DNA of 64,000 nt, taken from Neoaquamicrobium microcysteis (GTDB lineage Bacteria > Pseudomonadota > Alphaproteobacteria > Rhizobiales > Rhizobiaceae). The stretch is from positions 62,001 through 126,000 of the forward strand of contig NZ_VSZS01000064.1 of NCBI RefSeq assembly GCF_008180155.1, given 5' to 3'. A program made the translations under genes and the position numbers. Below, in pieces: positions 24,997-33,675 of the stretch (the stretch's first letter is position 1; every line of letters begins with the position of its first letter). The notes under the pieces were generated by a model. It was not told the origin of the DNA. It saw only the letters and a program-made list of their open reading frames with translations, and did not search any database.

Positions 24997-25503
24997 ATGC
25001 AGGACATTTTCGACGACATCGGCCACGCCACCTGGCTGCCGTTTTCGGTCATCGCCGCGCGTCTGGCGCTGGCGGCGCTTCTGGGCGCGGTGATCGGTTT
25101 CGAGCGGGAATGGCGCAACCATCCCGCGGGCCTCAGAACCCATATCCTCGTGTCTCTGGCGGCCGCCTGTTTCACCATCATCGGCATCGAGATCGTCCAC
25201 AGCGCCCAGTTCGAGCAGGAAGGTTCGCGGCTCGATCCGCTGCGCCTGATCGAGGCGGTGACGGCGGGCGTCGCCTTCCTTGCCGCCGGCACGATCATCT
25301 TCGCGCGCGGGCGCATCAAGGGCCTGACGACCGGCGCGGGCCTGTGGCTTGCCGGCGCGATCGGGCTGGCCGCGGGCCTCGGCTTCTGGCAGATCGCTGG
25401 CTTCGCAACGCTGCTGGCGGTGGTGATACTCGGGCTGATGCACCCGCTGGAAAAGGTGGTGCTGCCCGCAGACAAGGCCAGGCAGCGCGCCGAGGAAGAG
25501 TAG
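24997..25503 (+). CDS. MgtC/SapB family membrane protein
   Basis: This 168-aa protein has four to five helices. It carries the MgtC N-terminal signature RLALAALLGAVIGFEREWRNHPAGLRTHILVSLAAACFTIIG and GVAFLAAGTIIFARGRIKGLTTGAGLWLAGAIGLAAGLGFW. The conserved ERE..R...AGLRTH motif is intact. The C-terminal regulatory domain of long MgtC proteins is missing, as in short SapB-type members. In pathogens MgtC inhibits ATP synthase and helps at low Mg2+; the role here is unknown. Confidence 0.88.
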   Translation: MQDIFDDIGHATWLPFSVIAARLALAALLGAVIGFEREWRNHPAGLRTHILVSLAAACFTIIGIEIVHSAQFEQEGSRLDPLRLIEAVTAGVAFLAAGTIIFARGRIKGLTTGAGLWLAGAIGLAAGLGFWQIAGFATLLAVVILGLMHPLEKVVLPADKARQRAEEE

Positions 25504-25762
25504 ACCCGGCCGCGTTGCCGCCGATTGCCGATCCGGCCAAAGGCTGGTAATAGCGGCGCATGGAAGAACTCTTCGGACACCCGGGATATAAGGGCTTCGT
25601 ACTGCAGGACGTGAAGCGCCTGCCGTCGCGCTTCTTTGCCCGCATTTCCGGCGCGCGCCTCACCCGCACGGCCTGACGGCTGCCGCCGGCCGCCTCGCGG
25701 CCTTCTTCCTGTTTCCACATCGACGGCCAAAATCGATGGCCAAAATCGACGGATTGACGCAC
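25504..25762 (+). other. Intergenic region with a 13-bp tandem duplication before leuC
   Basis: The 259 bases between mgtC and leuC include a direct repeat, GGCCAAAATCGA at 25725-25736 and again at 25738-25749. The repeat junction creates an in-frame ATG at 25736, nine codons before the conserved leuC start. A 38-codon frame at 25560-25676 shows no ribosome-binding site or family likeness. No clear promoter is seen. Confidence 0.45.
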
Positions 25763-27172
25763 ATGACCGCACCGCGCACGCTCTACGACAAGATTTTCGA
25801 CGACCACGTGGTCGACCGCCAGGACGACGGAACCTGCCTGCTCTACATCGACCGCCACCTCGTGCACGAGGTGACCAGCCCGCAGGCCTTCGAGGGGCTG
25901 CGCATGACGGGCCGCAAGGTTCGCCAGCCCGAACGGACGCTGGCCGTGGTGGACCATAACGTGCCGACCTCGCCCGACCGCAAGAACGGCATCAAGAACG
26001 AGGAAAGCCGCATCCAGGTCGAGGCGCTGGCGAAGAACGCGGCCGATTTCGGTGTCGAGTACTATTCGGAAAACGACGTGCGCCAGGGCATCGTGCACAT
26101 CGTGGGGCCGGAGCAGGGCTTCACCCTGCCGGGCATGACCATCGTGTGCGGCGACAGCCACACCTCGACGCATGGCGCGTTCGGCGCGCTGGCACACGGC
26201 ATCGGCACGTCGGAGGTGGAGCATGTGCTGGCCACCCAGACGCTGATCCAGAAGAAGGCCAAGAACATGCTGGTGCGCGTCGACGGGCAACTGCCCGAGG
26301 GCGTGACGGCCAAGGACATCGTGCTCGCCATCATCGGCGAGATCGGCACGGCGGGCGGCACCGGCTACGTCATCGAATATGCGGGCGAGGCGATCCGCGC
26401 GCTGTCGATGGAAGGCCGCATGACCATCTGCAACATGTCGATCGAAGGAGGCGCGCGCGCCGGCCTGATCGCGCCCGACGAGACGACGTTCGCCTACGTC
26501 AGGGACAAGCCGCGCGCACCCAGGGGCAAGGCGTGGGACATGGCGCTCGATTACTGGAAGACGCTCAACACCGACGAGGGTGCGCATTTCGACAAGGTGG
26601 TGGTGCTGGACGCAGCCAAGCTGCCGCCCATCGTCACCTGGGGCTCCTCGCCGGAAGACGTCGCCGCCGTGACCGGCGTGGTGCCGAACCCCGACGACAT
26701 CGCCGACGAGAACAAGCGCAACTCCAAGAAGCGCGCGCTCGACTATATGGGCCTGACGCCGGGCACGAAGATGACCGACATCGCGGTCGACCGCGTCTTC
26801 ATCGGCTCGTGCACCAACGGCCGCATCGAGGATCTGCGCGCGGTCGCCAAGGTGGTCGAGGGCAGGAAGGTCGCCTCCACCGTCAATGCCATGATCGTAC
26901 CGGGCTCCGGCCTCGTGAAGGCGCAGGCCGAGGCCGAGGGCCTGGACCGGATCTTCGTCGCCGCCGGCTTCGACTGGCGCGAGCCGGGCTGCTCGATGTG
27001 CCTTGCCATGAACGACGATCGCCTCAGCCCCTACGAGCGCTGCGCGTCCACCTCGAACCGCAATTTCGAGGGACGGCAGGGCTTCAAGGGTCGCACGCAT
27101 CTGGTGTCGCCCGCCATGGCCGCCGCCGCGGCGATTGCCGGCCACTTCGTCGACATCCGCGACTGGAAATGA
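25763..27172 (+). CDS. leuC: 3-isopropylmalate dehydratase large subunit
   Basis: LeuC is the aconitase-like Fe-S subunit of isopropylmalate isomerase. The start at 25763 ([23 protein letters not shown]) gives 469 aa, the usual length; an ATG at 25736 would add nine residues. The 4Fe-4S cysteines are in [13 protein letters not shown] and [11 protein letters not shown]. Substrate motifs include [12 protein letters not shown] and [33 protein letters not shown]. It is not adjacent to leuD (11199). A GC-rich hairpin follows at 27180. Confidence 0.96.
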   Translation: MTAPRTLYDKIFDDHVVDRQDDGTCLLYIDRHLVHEVTSPQAFEGLRMTGRKVRQPERTLAVVDHNVPTSPDRKNGIKNEESRIQVEALAKNAADFGVEYYSENDVRQGIVHIVGPEQGFTLPGMTIVCGDSHTSTHGAFGALAHGIGTSEVEHVLATQTLIQKKAKNMLVRVDGQLPEGVTAKDIVLAIIGEIGTAGGTGYVIEYAGEAIRALSMEGRMTICNMSIEGGARAGLIAPDETTFAYVRDKPRAPRGKAWDMALDYWKTLNTDEGAHFDKVVVLDAAKLPPIVTWGSSPEDVAAVTGVVPNPDDIADENKRNSKKRALDYMGLTPGTKMTDIAVDRVFIGSCTNGRIEDLRAVAKVVEGRKVASTVNAMIVPGSGLVKAQAEAEGLDRIFVAAGFDWREPGCSMCLAMNDDRLSPYERCASTSNRNFEGRQGFKGRTHLVSPAMAAAAAIAGHFVDIRDWK

Positions 27173-27179
27173 CGATATG

Positions 27180-27212
27180 CCCGCAGCCGGTGAAAATGTC
27201 GCCGGCTGCGGG
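27180..27212 (+). terminator. Putative terminator after leuC
   Basis: An 11-bp perfect stem (CCCGCAGCCGG with CCGGCTGCGGG) with an 11-base loop lies 8 bases after the leuC stop. No U-run follows, so it may act as an mRNA-stabilising hairpin instead of a strong terminator. Confidence 0.5.
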
Positions 27213-27310
27213 AAATCCGCCAAAAGAACTTGCTTGTTTCACGGCGCTTAACGGCTTGTTCGTTGTTGCGCTGTAAAGCCTCTGCCCTAAGGTAAATTGG
27301 GTGGGGCGAC

Positions 27311-28510
27311 TTGGACACGAGCGTTTTCATCGCATTGATGAACCCAGGAATGTCGCTGGTCTTCGCAGCGACATTTTTTCTGCTCTGGCGTCATCAAAGG
27401 CAGCAGCGCTACATCGCGCTGCTGAGCGCCTCCTTCGTGGCGATAGCCGGCGGCTTCCTGCTGCAATATTTCACCATCTACAGCGTGCCGATCTCCAAGC
27501 TGCTCTCGAACCTGCTGTTCCTCGCCGGCGGAGTGGGCTTCGCCATCGGCGGTCTGGGGCGGTTCGAGCGCAGGCCACCAGTCGCATCGACCGCGTTCTT
27601 CGCCACGGCGGGGATCAGTGCGTTCACGTGGTTCCTTTTCGTCGATCCGGACATCACCAAGCGCATCTACGCGATCAACTTCGCCTTCGGCGCGATCACG
27701 CTCATCATGGCGGCAGAGCTGCGGCGGGCTCATGAGCGCAGGTTCGTCGACAACCTGCTGCTCGGGCTGCTGGTTTTCTACGGGATCAGCTTCTTCGTGC
27801 GGCCGGTGGCGGTGATCTGGATCGACGGGCCGTATCAGAGCTATGAAAATTTCCACCAGTCGCTCTACTGGATCACGCTCACCTTTTCGGCATCCATGTT
27901 CCTGCTCATCTTCGCGCTGTGCCTCATCACGGCGATAACGCTGGAGCTGATGGACGATCTGCGGCGCGAATCGCAGACCGACCCGCTTTCCGGGCTGCTC
28001 AACCGGCGCGGCTTCGAGGAGGGCGTGGCCGAGGCGCTGCGAACGGCCCGGCGCAGGCACATGGAAGGCGTGCTGATCTTCTGCGACCTCGACCACTTCA
28101 AGACCGTCAACGACACCTACGGCCACGCAGCCGGCGACCGGGTCATCAAGACCTTTGCCGAATGCCTCCACGGCTGCGTGGGCCCGAACCACGTGGTCGG
28201 GCGCATCGGCGGAGAGGAATTCGCGATCTTCCTGCGCGGGATCGACCTTCGCGCCGGTAGGCTCTTCGCCGAAGGGGTGCGAGCGGCCTTCGGCGCACTC
28301 TGCGTGCCGGGCCTACCGGAGGAGCTGCGCTGCACCGCAAGCTTCGGCGTCGCCGAATGGCGCGAGGGCGAAACCGCGACAGAGCTCTTCATCCGCGCAG
28401 ACCGCGCGCTCTACGACGCCAAAGCGGCCGGCCGCGACCGCGTGCGCGTCGACCGGCGCAAGGCGGCTCCCGAGGTAAGGGACGGCCCGTTGCTGACCGC
28501 CGAAGCGTGA
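27311..28510 (+). CDS. Membrane-bound diguanylate cyclase (GGDEF), first of a tandem pair
   Basis: This 399-aa protein probably starts at the TTG at 27311; an in-frame ATG at 27338 is an alternative. The N-terminal half has about six membrane helices and no recognised sensor domain. The GGDEF domain starts near residue 215 (DPLSGLLNRRGFEEGV) and has the active-site GGEEF near residue 300 and the DLDHFKTVNDTYGH motif. The RxxD product-inhibition site expected nine residues before GGEEF is absent. It should synthesise cyclic di-GMP. A paralogue with the same architecture follows at 28607. Confidence 0.9.
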   Translation: MDTSVFIALMNPGMSLVFAATFFLLWRHQRQQRYIALLSASFVAIAGGFLLQYFTIYSVPISKLLSNLLFLAGGVGFAIGGLGRFERRPPVASTAFFATAGISAFTWFLFVDPDITKRIYAINFAFGAITLIMAAELRRAHERRFVDNLLLGLLVFYGISFFVRPVAVIWIDGPYQSYENFHQSLYWITLTFSASMFLLIFALCLITAITLELMDDLRRESQTDPLSGLLNRRGFEEGVAEALRTARRRHMEGVLIFCDLDHFKTVNDTYGHAAGDRVIKTFAECLHGCVGPNHVVGRIGGEEFAIFLRGIDLRAGRLFAEGVRAAFGALCVPGLPEELRCTASFGVAEWREGETATELFIRADRALYDAKAAGRDRVRVDRRKAAPEVRDGPLLTAEA

Positions 28511-28606
28511 GCGCCGGCAGCCCGAAATAAACGTACCCGCGGAAGCCGGCGTTAACGACTTCTTCGCCAACCGTCCCCGAATATGCCCTCGGGAACGGGT
28601 CGGGTC

Positions 28607-29815
28607 ATGAGCGGCGCAGCTTTTATTCTTCTTATCAATCTGGCCGTGGCCGGACTTTTCTGCGCGACATTCGTCCTGATCGCCTTCTACAGCCGCTACG
28701 AATCGGCCCGCTGGTTCGCGGCCGCCTACGCGGCCGGCATGGTGCATCTGGGCCTCGAGGCAACGCTGCCTACCCTTGACGACGCGCGCGTGGGCGTGCT
28801 GCTCGGCGCGATGGCGTTTCTGTGCGCCCTGCTTTTCCTGAATGTCGGCCTTGCGCGCCGCTACGATATCGAAGCCCCACGCACGCTGCTTACCGCGGCA
28901 TTCGCGGTTTCCCTGGTCGTCATCGCGCTGACGCTGGGAATGGAGCGCGGCTCCATGCTGCGCATGGCGCTTTACCAGGCGCCGTTCGCCGCGATGCAGG
29001 CCATCGGCGCAGGGATCGTGATGGCGGCCGGACGCCGCAGGCTCGCAGACAGCCTGCTCGCGGGCTTCATGACGCTGAGCGCGCTGCATTTTCTCGCCAA
29101 GCCGGTGGTTTCGGTTCTGGTCGGGGGGCCGGGCGCAAGCCCGCAGGACTATCTGGGCACCAGCTACGCGATGTTCTCGCAATCGATGGGAACGATCCTG
29201 TCGGTCGCGACCGCGCTGCTGCTTCTGGCCATGCTGATCGCCGATCTGGTCAAGGACATTACCGCCAAGTCGGAAACCGACATTCTTTCTGGCCTTCTCA
29301 ACCGCCGCGGCTTCGAGCAGCGGCTGGAAGAAGCGCTCCGGCGCAGCGCGTCGAACGGCCTGCCGGTGTCGCTGGTGATCTGCGATCTCGACCACTTCAA
29401 GGATGTGAACGACACCTACGGCCACGCGATCGGCGACCGTATCATCGCGCTGTTCGCGGCCACGCTGCGCGAAAATGCTGCCGACCACCATGTGCTGGGC
29501 CGGATCGGCGGCGAGGAATTCGCCATCATGCTGCCGGGAAGCAATCTGGCGGCGGGGCGCCTGTTTGCCGAAAACGCCCGCGGCGCCTTCTCGGGGCTCG
29601 AAAGCGAGCGCCTGCCCGTCGCCTCCCGCTTCACCGCCAGCTTCGGCGTGGCCGAGATGAGCCACGGAGAGGTTTCCGTCTCGCTGATGGCGCGGGCGGA
29701 CGCCGCCCTCTACGAGGCCAAGCGTGCCGGCCGCGACTGCGTGCGCGTCGCCCGCGTAGAGCAGATCATCGACGACGGCCGCTCGATCACCGCAGGCGCG
29801 AAAGCGGCGAAATAG
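28607..29815 (+). CDS. Membrane-bound diguanylate cyclase (GGDEF), second of a tandem pair
   Basis: This 402-aa protein starts at the ATG at 28607. It has about six N-terminal membrane helices and then a GGDEF domain: ETDILSGLLNRRGFEQRLEEAL, DLDHFKDVNDTYGHAIGDR, GRIGGEEFAIML with GGEEF at about residue 301. The allosteric RxxD site is again absent. The likeness to the neighbour over the whole length (SGLLNRRGFE, HVVGRIGGEEFAI versus HVLGRIGGEEFAI) points to gene duplication. Its stop codon directly abuts the stop of the convergent ClpP-like gene, with no bases between. Confidence 0.9.
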   Translation: MSGAAFILLINLAVAGLFCATFVLIAFYSRYESARWFAAAYAAGMVHLGLEATLPTLDDARVGVLLGAMAFLCALLFLNVGLARRYDIEAPRTLLTAAFAVSLVVIALTLGMERGSMLRMALYQAPFAAMQAIGAGIVMAAGRRRLADSLLAGFMTLSALHFLAKPVVSVLVGGPGASPQDYLGTSYAMFSQSMGTILSVATALLLLAMLIADLVKDITAKSETDILSGLLNRRGFEQRLEEALRRSASNGLPVSLVICDLDHFKDVNDTYGHAIGDRIIALFAATLRENAADHHVLGRIGGEEFAIMLPGSNLAAGRLFAENARGAFSGLESERLPVASRFTASFGVAEMSHGEVSVSLMARADAALYEAKRAGRDCVRVARVEQIIDDGRSITAGAKAAK

Positions 29816-30646
29816 CTAACGGCTTGCGACCGACGACCCGGTGGTGACGAGCCGGTATCGCGCCATCTCCTCGCGCGACAGGTAGTAGAGCGCCTGCGGC
29901 GGGGTATCGAGCGCGTGAAGCCACAGCGCCGGGTCGACGTCCATCTCGGCCAGATAGCGCGAGATGCGGGCCGCCGTGGCCTGCGCGTCGGACATCGCCT
30001 GCGCCGGGCCGGTGACGGTGTCCGACATCGCGTAGAACTGGTGCAGCCCTACCGCCGCCTTCGGGCCGACCTCGCGCCCCACGCCGCCAGCCAGCACCAG
30101 CGGGCAGGAAGACGCGCACAGCGCGCCGTCGGCGACCTGCGTGCCGACCCCACGCTCCCGCGCCAGCCGGGCCATCGCCATGGCGTCCTCCAGAGAGCCG
30201 CCCGGCGAATTGAGCGACAGGACGCGGACATATTCGCCGCGCTCTTCCATTTCGGCGGCGAAACGCTGTGCCGCGCCGACATCGATGGAGCCCTCGGCCG
30301 CAAGGACACCGCCGGGACGCAGATCGAACTGCATCGGCCGACGCAGCGCGTCGTTGTCGAGCGTGACGTTCTCGCGCGGGTCGAGGCCCGGCGCGCCACC
30401 CGGCCCCGGCTGCACGACCGGCGGCAGCGCCGGCTCGACATGCACCGTGGTGCCGGTCGACTGCGGGTCGAGCATCGGCCGCGTGTCGTAAAGCTCCTTG
30501 AGGTCGAGGCCGATCACGAAGACAGCGCCGACCAGCAGGCCGCGAAATGCCCAGCGCGCCATCTCGCCGTCGTCGAACCGCGCCGCGTAGCGCATCAGGA
30601 GGTTGCGGCGCGGGTGGGCGCCGAGGGCCATGCGGTTTTCGCTCAT
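29816..30646 (-). CDS. Membrane-anchored ClpP/crotonase-fold serine protein (COG3904 type)
   Basis: This 276-aa protein has one membrane anchor (about residues 34-50, FRGLLVGAVFVIGLDL) and a Pro/Gly-rich linker. A ClpP-like domain then spans about residues 100-270. The motifs are LSLNSPGGSLEDAMAMARLARE, a probable nucleophile serine at 179/180 in LCASSCPLVLAGG, and a probable His202 in VGLHQFYAM. The domain should face the periplasm. The substrate is unknown. The ATG overlaps the stop of the upstream membrane protein gene (ATGA), so the two are translated together. Confidence 0.75.
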   Translation of the reverse strand: MSENRMALGAHPRRNLLMRYAARFDDGEMARWAFRGLLVGAVFVIGLDLKELYDTRPMLDPQSTGTTVHVEPALPPVVQPGPGGAPGLDPRENVTLDNDALRRPMQFDLRPGGVLAAEGSIDVGAAQRFAAEMEERGEYVRVLSLNSPGGSLEDAMAMARLARERGVGTQVADGALCASSCPLVLAGGVGREVGPKAAVGLHQFYAMSDTVTGPAQAMSDAQATAARISRYLAEMDVDPALWLHALDTPPQALYYLSREEMARYRLVTTGSSVASR

Positions 30647-31977
30647 AGTTCATGTCGCTTCCTGTCGGCCACCGAAAGTGGCGTGACGTTTTCCGCCGCA
30701 GGCGGTGGCTGGTCCTGCTCCGTTTGCGCTACGGCTGCGATATCTTCCTGCGGGACGGCGTCTTCGATGGCGGCTGCGCGCCGTCGCGCGGCGATGGCCT
30801 CGTGGATTTCGAGCGACCGCATCATGTCCGCCGCCGTGATGCGCTCGGCATCGTCCATCTCGTCCTCTCCGCGCCGCATGGCGGCATGGGCGACCGCGAG
30901 AATGGCCACCAGCACGCCGGGAAGAAGATCGATGGAGATGGCACCGGCCCAGCTGGGCAGGAAGGAGCCGGCATAGAGGATGACGGCCTCGGCCGAGGAC
31001 AGCGGCACGAAGCGGCGTTCCTCTACCTTGGGCTGGGCCAGGATTTCGGCTGCGGCGGCCGACAGCGCCTCCGACTGGGCGGCCACGGAGGTGCGGATCG
31101 TGTCCATGATCTGGTTCTGGCGGCCGGCAAGGTCGGCGGTACCGCCACCGGCGACCGGCGCGATGAACCCGACCGAGAGATCGGCGGCCGCGCGCGCCAC
31201 CGAAGGCGCGATGGAGGTCTGCTCCAGCGACGAGATGACGCCCGACAGGGCAACCGCCTCCGACGCGAAGGAATCCGCGCGCGGCTGGACCGACCCCGCC
31301 CCGGAGACGAGGCCGCGCATGGTGGCCAGATGCTGCTGACCTTCCTCGAACAGCGTGCGCACCGTGTCGCGCGAGCCCTGTATGGTGGCTTCCAGCTCGC
31401 GCATCTGCGCCGACATCTGGGTGAGAAGCTGTACCACCGTGCCCGAGCCGGACGTGCCGGTGAGCGCGCCGGATTCGCGCTCGTCTTCGGCCAGCCGGGC
31501 GAAGCGCTCGGATGCGCGCTGGATGTCGGGCAGGAGAGACAGCGCGCCGAGCGCGTTGGAATGGGCCTGATCGAGATCGGCGGTGTAACCTTCCTGCGTG
31601 ACGGCCAGATGCTGCTCGACCGCTGCCGAGCCGGCCAGCGCGGCGGCGTTAAGCCATGACGACATGGCGATGATCATCACCGAGCCGACGGCCATGATGG
31701 CGACCAGCGCCAGCCGGGAGGCGCCGTCGCGCAGCTCAGGCAGGAAGCGGCTGAGATAGACCCAGAACCCGTAGATGCCCACCGACACGGCGACCGAATA
31801 GACGATGGCCGCGAAGAAAACGATGGTCGCGTCGCCGTCGAGCAGGCTGCGCACGCCCAGATAGGTGTAGACGCCGCTGGCCAGCGCCAGCGTCGCCAGC
31901 ACGAAGCGGGTCATCGTTTCCAGGGACGAGACGTGTTCCCTGAGGCGGCGGGAGGTGCGGGCCTTGCTGCTGCTCAT
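30643..31977 (-). CDS. Multi-pass membrane protein with a large extracytoplasmic helical region
   Basis: This 444-aa protein starts at the ATG at 31977, preceded by AAAGGAG. There are three N-terminal membrane helices (about residues 22-40, 50-72, 85-110). A region of about 230 residues rich in Ala, Gln, Glu and Ser follows (EQHLAVTQEGYTADLDQAHSN, EGQQHLATMRGLVSG) and looks like a sensor-type helical bundle. One or two helices come next (ISIDLLPGVLVAILAVAHAAM), then a charged cytoplasmic tail of about 90 residues. No family is recognised with confidence. It is coupled to the ClpP-like gene by a 4-base overlap. Confidence 0.72.
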   Translation of the reverse strand: MSSSKARTSRRLREHVSSLETMTRFVLATLALASGVYTYLGVRSLLDGDATIVFFAAIVYSVAVSVGIYGFWVYLSRFLPELRDGASRLALVAIMAVGSVMIIAMSSWLNAAALAGSAAVEQHLAVTQEGYTADLDQAHSNALGALSLLPDIQRASERFARLAEDERESGALTGTSGSGTVVQLLTQMSAQMRELEATIQGSRDTVRTLFEEGQQHLATMRGLVSGAGSVQPRADSFASEAVALSGVISSLEQTSIAPSVARAAADLSVGFIAPVAGGGTADLAGRQNQIMDTIRTSVAAQSEALSAAAAEILAQPKVEERRFVPLSSAEAVILYAGSFLPSWAGAISIDLLPGVLVAILAVAHAAMRRGEDEMDDAERITAADMMRSLEIHEAIAARRRAAAIEDAVPQEDIAAVAQTEQDQPPPAAENVTPLSVADRKRHEL

Positions 31978-32072
31978 GGAAGCTCCTTTTTTCCCCATTG
32001 CAGCGGCAAAGGTGACCAAAACGCGGCCATTAACCTGCTCGTCCTCGCCAATCGCCCGTTCTCACGTCACTG

Positions 32073-32429
32073 TTATTCGCAGACCAGAGGCGCCTGCGGG
32101 ATTTCGCCGTCCTTCAGCCCGTACATGTGGGCGCGGCCATGCCAGACATGCGGCGGCCGCGAGCAGCGGCGTACCTGCGGCGAAGCGCGGTCCTCGTCCA
32201 GATAGACCACCTGCGGATCGGCGGGCTCGTAATAGGAGCCGGTGAGGTTGTAGGAGTGGGCGACTTCGCCCATGCCCACGATGATGCGCTTGTAGCCGGC
32301 GCTGCTGTGGATCACCAGATTGCCGAAGGAATCGGCGTAGACGCGGTCGCGCCCGTCGCCGGCGCTCGCCGGCGCAGAGAAGGCCGCCGCAAAAGCCGCA
32401 GCGGCGATGAAGCATGAAAGTCTGCGCAT
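32073..32429 (-). CDS. Exported hypothetical protein
   Basis: This 118-aa protein starts at the ATG at 32429 and has a signal peptide (MRRLSCFIAAAAFAAAFSAPASA). The mature part begins GDGRDRVYADSFGNLVIHSSAGYKRIIVG and has two cysteines (RRCSRPPHVWHG and the last-but-one residue) that could form a disulfide. No family is recognised. A TTAA-N7-TTAA sequence lies about 50 bases upstream of the start. It precedes the membrane protein gene by 95 bases on the same strand. Confidence 0.65.
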   Translation of the reverse strand: MRRLSCFIAAAAFAAAFSAPASAGDGRDRVYADSFGNLVIHSSAGYKRIIVGMGEVAHSYNLTGSYYEPADPQVVYLDEDRASPQVRRCSRPPHVWHGRAHMYGLKDGEIPQAPLVCE

Positions 32430-32479
32430 GGCGTTCGCTCCTTGCCCGTGGAGGAATCGAACCCTCCCTGCATGGGAAC

Positions 32480-32495
32480 TTAACGCTTTATTAAC
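32480..32495. promoter_or_regulatory. Candidate CtrA-binding site
   Basis: TTAA-CGCTTTA-TTAAC matches the CtrA consensus TTAA-N7-TTAAC of alphaproteobacteria. It continues as TTAACCTTTGTTAA to 32504. It lies between the divergent exported-protein gene (start 32429) and GNAT gene (start 32614), so either could be controlled. Chance occurrence is possible, but the surrounding DNA is GC-rich. Confidence 0.45.
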
Positions 32496-32613
32496 CTTTG
32501 TTAAGACCCCGGCCGCATCGTCGCCCTGCCTGTCGGCCAAGATGGTTAACGCACGCGCCGATTGACAGGCGCCGCCGAAAGAGCCGAAAGGAGAGGATCG
32601 GGAAGGACAAGCC

Positions 32614-33075
32614 ATGGCATCGAACCACCAGATCGACATCTCGCTCCTGCGGCTCAAGGATGCGCGCGACCTGGCACCGCTTCTGGCGGCCTACGCGCAG
32701 GCGCTGAAACGCGGCGCGCCGCGCAGGCCAGACGAGTTCTATGCCGAAAGCCTGCTGCAGGACCGGACCGCCGAGGTGATGGGCGCGCGCATCGACGGCG
32801 AACTGGTGGGCTTCGCCATCTTCACCGACCTGCCAGACCCGGTGACCGGCCTGCGCTGCGGACAGGTGGATCACATCTACGTGCACCACGACCACCGCAA
32901 GAAGGGCATCGCCAAGGCGCTGGTCGACATTCTGGCGGATCAGGCCGAGGAACGCGGCTGGTCGCGCCTTGCGCTGAACGCGCCGCGCCAGCCCGATGAC
33001 GGCCGCAAGCTCTACGAGCAGATCGCGGCACCCGCCGACTGGACCGCGTTCGTCATCCGCTACGACGTGTCGTAG
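32614..33075 (+). CDS. GNAT family N-acetyltransferase
   Basis: This 153-aa protein starts at the ATG at 32614. The acetyl-CoA-binding region is VDHIYVHHDHRKKGIAKALVDILADQAEERGW, preceded by the strand GARIDGELVGFAIFTDLPDPVTG. The C-terminal ALNAPRQPDDGRKLYEQIAAPADWTAFVIRYD is in the usual place of the LYxxxGF motif but is divergent. The substrate is unknown. It converges on the deaminase gene with 9 bases between. Confidence 0.87.
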   Translation: MASNHQIDISLLRLKDARDLAPLLAAYAQALKRGAPRRPDEFYAESLLQDRTAEVMGARIDGELVGFAIFTDLPDPVTGLRCGQVDHIYVHHDHRKKGIAKALVDILADQAEERGWSRLALNAPRQPDDGRKLYEQIAAPADWTAFVIRYDVS

Positions 33076-33084
33076 GGCGGGCCG

Positions 33085-33675
33085 TCAGTTGAGGGGAATG
33101 GCGTTGTCGGCCTTGCCCTGCTGGTAGGCGTCGGAGAGACGCGCATACTCCGCCCGGATCGCCTCGGCGCGCCGCATCATCTCCGCCCGCGAGGCGGGAT
33201 CGGCCCTGGCGATCAACTCGGCCATCGAGCCGCTGCGCCAGAAGGCGTTTTCCTTGCGGTAGCCGCCGGGATCGAGCGTGAAGACCTCTTTCAGGATCTT
33301 CAGGTCGTGCGGGATGGCGAAGCTGTCGCGCGAATCCTCGTGGCTGAAGAAATAGGTGAAATTGTCGAAGCCGGCCCAGGTGATCGCCGATAGGCACATC
33401 GAGCAGGGCTCGTGCGTCGAGAGGAAGATCAGCTCGGCAGGGTTCGGGCGTGTGTCCGCCGGCATCTCGTAGAAGCGCTTGAGCGTGTGCACCTCGCCAT
33501 GCCAGAGCGGGTTCTCGATCTCGTTGTTGGTTTCCGCCAGCACCACCGACAGGTCGGATTTGCGCAGCAAGGCCGCGCCGAACACCTTGTTGCCGCGCGC
33601 CACGCCTGCGCGCGTCAGCGGCAGGATGTGGTTCTCCATCGCGTCGAGAAGCGCGTTCGCCAGTTCGTCAGCCAT
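33085..33675 (-). CDS. Nucleoside/cytidine deaminase-like protein
   Basis: This 196-aa protein has the zinc signature of the cytidine deaminase superfamily: WHGEVHTLKRF (His and catalytic Glu) and EPCSMCLSAITWAGFDN (PCxxC). The long C-terminal part (YFFSHEDSRDSFAIPHDLKILKEVF and on) is typical of a rhizobial deaminase subgroup. A nucleobase or nucleoside substrate is likely but not determined. Its ATG at 33675 lies 8 bases inside the end of the DUF2332 gene, so the two are co-translated. Confidence 0.85.
   Translation of the reverse strand: MADELANALLDAMENHILPLTRAGVARGNKVFGAALLRKSDLSVVLAETNNEIENPLWHGEVHTLKRFYEMPADTRPNPAELIFLSTHEPCSMCLSAITWAGFDNFTYFFSHEDSRDSFAIPHDLKILKEVFTLDPGGYRKENAFWRSGSMAELIARADPASRAEMMRRAEAIRAEYARLSDAYQQGKADNAIPLN

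Noticed and set aside
25560-25676. 38-codon plus-strand frame before leuC
   Set aside because: No ribosome-binding site, no hydrophobic or conserved feature; kept only as a remark.
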